From positions 1-61,246 of the forward strand of contig JAKSYS010000363.1 of the NCBI GenBank assembly GCA_022925895.1: a stretch of DNA of 61,246 bases. The letters run 5' to 3'. The position numbers and the translations under genes were made by a program. The notes beneath the pieces were generated by a model. It was not told where the DNA came from, did not search any database, and saw only the letters and a list, made by a program, of their open reading frames with translations. Source of the stretch: Fragilaria crotonensis. Taxonomy: Eukaryota; Bacillariophyta; Fragilariophyceae; Fragilariales; Fragilariaceae. This document shows, piece after piece, positions 57,036 through 61,246 of the stretch. Each line of letters opens with the position of its first letter. Within the stretch, counting starts at the first letter, position 1.

Positions 57036-58021
57036 GGTTGCTGTTTATTGAAGGAGAGTAAAACTACAAGAAGAGAGAAAGAGACAGAGATGTGGTGAGT
57101 CAAAAGGTAATGCCAATCAAAACTGAACCACTGGACGAGGACACGCTCTTGTCGCAACATGCCACTCCTACACTACAGTCTCAACGATTTTCAACTACAT
57201 GACCATTGCAAATAGAAGTTCCAAAGAGTTGTCAAGTGTATTCAGGAGTCCACAGCGTATATTGTCATCATGATTGGAAGCGCAAGGAACGAGGCGTCAT
57301 CATCGTCGTACCTTCCTGAAAGAAAAACAGTTCACTAAGGTAAGGGCGACAGGGATCGGCTGTCGTAGATTACACGTTCACGGCGTACGATCAAGTTTTC
57401 AGTAAGAAGTAAACCCTACACAGACTTGCGTGAATTTTCGAAGGATAAGGCTTTCGAGCTCGCGCTCTTGAAATGCCAGTGGAAAAGGTCGTGGTCGGTG
57501 GTCGGTACTGTTGTGATTCATCCAGTAGTCAGAACTAGTGCAACAGTGGTCATGACGTACGACGTACCGTCCCCAAATTCCGTATTGCAACTTGCAGACA
57601 CTGTGTATCATGTACGGTTCAACGTGGTTTCAATACTACAGTACACGAGAAGATATGTTTCATACGCAGACAGAGCGGGGCTGGCGCTTCCCGAAATCGT
57701 TCCGTTGGGTCTCGTACATCGATGGTGTAGAATGTAGATCCTTGTGAAATCTATGAAATGCGCGAGACATGCATGATACAGCTGGTTTTCTGTTCTAAAA
57801 TCCGGGCGCACGTCCCAGTATTAATTCTACGCTAGACCGATTTCACTGCCAATATGACGTCACGAGGGCGGGACTTTGTCGTGTTGGAAGCAAGGCTTCC
57901 ACAATGAGATTTTCAAGCCGTCGTTTGCAACATTTCCATTCTAATCTATAGATTTACCTCCTGCAGTCACCTTCCTATGTAACTCAGTGAACCTACTGTT
58001 GGTGATAAATCTATAGATACA
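57036..58021. other. Spacer between RPL13 and the DDE element
   Basis: No gene is recognised. It contains TGACGTCA at about 57853, a CRE-like palindrome, and two copies of ATCTATAGAT-type words (57950-57957 and 58008-58018) close to the start of the next open frame, which may mark the element edge. Confidence 0.4.
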
Positions 58022-58372
58022 ATGGTTGACAAAGGTAAATATGCTATTTTGACTGATGCCGTCATGCTACTTCGAACAGACATCACGTATGGTCCGAGAT
58101 TGTCAAATTGCTGGCTTCCTGCATCAACTTGGGCTGAAGCTTTAGGGAGATTTGATGTCAATGCGTCCCTTGGCGTCATTGATGTAAGAAGGTTCAATAC
58201 AGGGATGTCCAAGTCGGCTTCTTTCGGAGAATTGATGCACCGATTTGATGGATCAAACACAACAGGAGTGTTCAGAGTCACATACAAGAACACATTCTAT
58301 TACTACTTCACAGAGAAATCAAGGCAGATACGGTACCCATGTCCACTTAACAGTGCATGGAACGAAAAGTAA
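58022..58372 (+). CDS. Unrecognised 116-residue protein ahead of the transposase
   Basis: The ATG at 58022 starts an open frame that overlaps the first transposase frame by 16 bases. The protein is balanced in composition (LTDAVMLLRTDITYGPRLSNCWLPAS, FGELMHRFDGSNTTGVFRV) and looks like real coding sequence, but I know no match. It may be an accessory protein of the DDE element or an N-terminal part separated from it by a frame break. Confidence 0.4.
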   Translation: MVDKGKYAILTDAVMLLRTDITYGPRLSNCWLPASTWAEALGRFDVNASLGVIDVRRFNTGMSKSASFGELMHRFDGSNTTGVFRVTYKNTFYYYFTEKSRQIRYPCPLNSAWNEK

Positions 58373-61187
58373 TGGAAGCAGCCGCAAATGTGCTAGTCAT
58401 TCCAAGCACAAGATCAAGACCCGCTCTCGACACAATGATAACTACACCTGTCAACACGGAGGCTACAACGGGAGGAAGGATCGGAGACATTGTTGAGCAA
58501 TCACCGAGCAAACGAGCAAGGATAGGAGATACTGGTGCGGCCGCTGTAATGATTGCTGCTGATGCTTCTAGCTCAAGTTACTGGCCATGTAGCCCAGAGG
58601 CATACCGAGTGTTCAAACCACCAAAGAAACATGGGACAACGAATTGCGAGGATGGGAATGATACTGATTTCGATTCTGAAACTCCAATGGAAGCACTTCA
58701 GAGAAGGATTGTACTGCTTCAAAGCGTTCATGAGGAAGAAAATAATTGGAGGAATGTTGTGCAAGGTAGAGATATCGACAACGTGTGTACCAAAGCTGAG
58801 ATATGCGCTGTCAGGCAAAGGGCGACGTTTCTTTGTTATGCGTACCGATTGGCTCTTGCAAAAATGAATGAATGGACGTGGCAAGACTGTTGCACTGAAT
58901 CTTGTAAGGTATTGAACACTGTTGGTATGACGCAAGCAACCTTCTATAAAACCATCGCAAATTGGAACATTGTGTTCCGTAATTTTGAATGCTTCCCAAA
59001 CCCAAACTTGTCTGTTCAGTGTGGGAAACGACCTCTTCCTCGAGTTCTCGAAGTGTTTCCATGCGCAAAGGAGCAGATTGTTGCATTTGGCGTCGAGAAC
59101 TTGTCACATCTTTCAATTGAAGCAGTCTATCAATTCGTTCATTCGTCTGTAATCCCAAGGCTGGCTGCGTTGTGGAAACGTGAATCGGTAGTAGACGAAG
59201 ATACTGCAGAAACGTCAACATTGAGTACAAGTACTACAGCCATTAATCCTACTAGCAATCCTGTCGATGTCGATCAAGATGAGGATGATATTGCGCTATT
59301 CCTTCGCGCACATAGACTTAAAAACATGAGCTTCACAACAGCATGGCGCTGGATGCGATTACTCGGATTCAAGTATGATACGAGAAGGAAGAGCTTCTAC
59401 GTCGATGGCCATGAACGTGAAGATGTTGTCGCACATCGAAATGCATTCTGCAAGAACTACCTTACCGTGCTTGAGCCACGTTGTCGGCGTTGGATTCAGC
59501 TTCCACTCAGTGAAGCTGCTACGATCAAGACCTTAGACACAGATTTCGGACATCATTACTATGATATTATATCTGATGAGACTCGGGTTGAGTTTCACGT
59601 TGACTATTGGAAGAATTGCATATCAAGAATCAAAAGGGAGAAGAGGCAGCGCGAGATGTTGAAGCAAAAACAAGCAGAGTGTCATCATCAGTCAGGCCCT
59701 TGATGATTATTGGTCAAGATGAGTCTGTCTTCGCGCAGTATCTACTGTCCTCAAACAATGGGTTGGGCCAAAGGACAAGTGCCACTTCTGCCCAAGTCGG
59801 AGGGCGATGGGTATATGCTTTCTGCGTTCGTGTCACGCGAATTCGGCTTTGGGCAGATGACAGAGGATGAGTTACAAAGAGTGAATATGGCAAGGCAAAC
59901 AGCAGCTCTCGGCGGTGGAAATTACCTCGATACAACAGCTGCGATGGAAATCTTGGGAACAACGAGGAAGCCGATTTTGTTGGAATCCCCTTCGTAAAAT
60001 ACTTGTTCATCGGAATCAATAATCAGGGTTATTAGATTCATACCACATGAGTCTTCAGCTTGAGGATGTGGTTGATTGCCTACGAATCCTATATCCAAGC
60101 TTCGATTTTGTATTTTGTTCGATCATTCTCAGGGACACGCTCGCAAACGTGATGGTGCACTCAGTGCGATCAACATGCAAAAGAACTTTGGAGGATCAAA
60201 ACAGCAGATGAGAGACACAGTCATAATGTCACAAGAGGGTTATCTGGGCACACACTCACCAACCCTGGGCATCGGAGACACACAGTCAATGGTATTCAAT
60301 ACTGACGACTGTGGCCCATGGTATTTGACACCAGAGCAACGTGACTTACAACGTCATGATCGAATAATGGGAAAAGAAGCAAGCCAATTGAAAAAAACAA
60401 GAAGACCCTTCTTGAAGAGCTCAACGAAAAGGGTGTGACGCTCCAACAAAAACTTGGGTACACTAAAGCCGAACTTCAGGAATTGGCAAGAAACAATTCA
60501 ATCAGAAACTCACAAAGAAGTCGACAAAATCCTATCTGGATGGGAAGGAAAATCTAAAGGCATGCTACAAGTTCTGTGGGAAAGAGGACTGATTGATCCA
60601 AGTGAGTTAGATAAATACACTGTCGACGGAAAGAAAGACACAATTTCAGGGAAGATTGACTTACGGTATTCCCTACGCCATCTCATCGCAGAGTGTGCTG
60701 ATTTCAAGGATGAGAAACGGCACTTCAGTACCTTGGATCTCAGCTGGGCATCACGGTACTTCTAACACAAAGTTCCATGCCGAATTAGCAGGGGGCATTG
60801 AATTTTGCTGGGGTCACCGCAAGGCTTTCTACCGACGGGTTCCTGTATCTCAAAAGGGGACGAGAGAATTTCAAACAACTTGTGAGAGATTCAACGTGTT
60901 CAATCAAGGAGTTGACCAAAGAAAGGATGGGAAAGTTTGCTTCGAGCACGCGCATATATTTGTACTTACCATCATCTTTTGAGAGTCAGCAGAGAATGAG
61001 GCAGCAAGGTCGTACCCACAACTTCATCGCCACAAGTATAACAGAAGATCAAGGACTTCTGTACTCGAGAAATCAACGCCTGATGAAATTGTTCAAGTCT
61101 CACAGGTGTGCATTGGACTTCGATCGTGGCTTCGTCAACAGTGCACTCAAAGAAGCAAAGACAAGAAACGAGGAGGACGAGGTGTGA
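58357..61187 (+). pseudogene. DDE transposase, IS630/Tc1-mariner-like superfamily, frameshifted
   Basis: The first frame (58357-59703, 448 residues) has a variable N-terminus, a helical region with a likely helix-turn-helix (TQATFYKTIANWN), and the pre-catalytic region SFTTAWRWMRLLGFKYDTRRKSFYVDGHER. The catalytic core continues in other frames: IIGQDESVFAQYLLSS (first Asp, about 59710), REFGFGQMT, then LFDHSQGHARKRDG (second Asp, about 60117), GYLGTHSPTLGIGDTQSMVF, GMLQVLWERGLID and finally AELAGGIEFCWGHRKAFYRR (acidic residue, about 60798). The I-E-x-x-W-G-x-x-K pattern is the third catalytic site of IS630/Tc1 enzymes. At least six frame changes split it, so it is inactive or badly assembled. 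It ends at about 61187, close to the window edge. Confidence 0.7.
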
Positions 61188-61246
61188 TCATCATGTCGAC
61201 AGAGATGGATTTTGCGCAGGAGACAGCTGCTACTAAAACTTGATAA

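Noticed and set aside
1-61246. CRISPR arrays, operons, bacterial ribosome binding sites
   Set aside because: The window is eukaryotic nuclear DNA with introns; no regularly spaced repeats of CRISPR type are present.

Overview
The window is nuclear DNA of a photosynthetic stramenopile, most probably a diatom. The evidence is a class II fructose-bisphosphate aldolase with an N-terminal signal peptide ending in an AFAP plastid-import motif, short GT-AG introns of about 70-95 nt, PTxSP-type extracellular linkers on EF-hand proteins, hybrid histidine kinases, and transposon families (Crypton, EN-RT-RNase H retroelement) typical of diatom genomes. I cannot name the species from the sequence alone.

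Layout. 1-2.6 kb: no gene recognised. 2.6-7.4 kb: two diverged, broken Crypton-type elements in tandem (tyrosine recombinase followed by a GCR1_C-like DNA-binding domain). 7.6-16.5 kb: one full-length non-LTR retrotransposon with a perfect 16-bp target-site duplication. 17.0-20.8 kb: two tandem copies of a small secreted protein. 21.9-30.7 kb: host genes: octanoyltransferase LipB, a secreted or membrane EF-hand protein, a FAIM1-like protein with NPF repeats, and an SPFH/band-7 protein. 31.2-32.0 kb: a 780-bp TIR element built around a 42-bp perfect palindrome. 35.0-36.0 kb: a family-16 type methyltransferase. 37.3-45.8 kb: two tandem hybrid histidine kinases. 46.2-47.4 kb: a cysteine-rich secreted protein. 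48.9-50.0 kb: a hAT-like transposase relic. 51.7-52.9 kb: plastid aldolase. 53.8-54.3 kb: a small putative plastid protein. 55.0-56.2 kb: a nested foldback element. 56.4-57.0 kb: ribosomal protein L13. 58.0-61.2 kb: a broken IS630/Tc1-like DDE transposase running to near the window edge.

Most interesting. The first histidine kinase has an eight-helix N-terminus that aligns to microbial (type 1) rhodopsin: R-W-A-E-W in the helix C position, a W-W pair in the helix E position, and E-V-M-S-K in the position of the retinal-binding helix G lysine. It continues into a PAS-like region, HisKA, HATPase, receiver and HPt domains. I read it as a candidate single-chain light-driven phosphorelay (enzymerhodopsin). 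Its tandem paralogue keeps the helix G lysine but has lost about 122 residues, including the first helices and the helix C counterion.

Caution on quality. Several conserved genes are broken by single-base indels, mostly in homopolymers or short repeats, and sequence identity with the expected frame resumes at once. The retrotransposon has an intact target-site duplication yet about ten frameshifts. Assembly error is therefore at least as likely as decay for many of the breaks described here.
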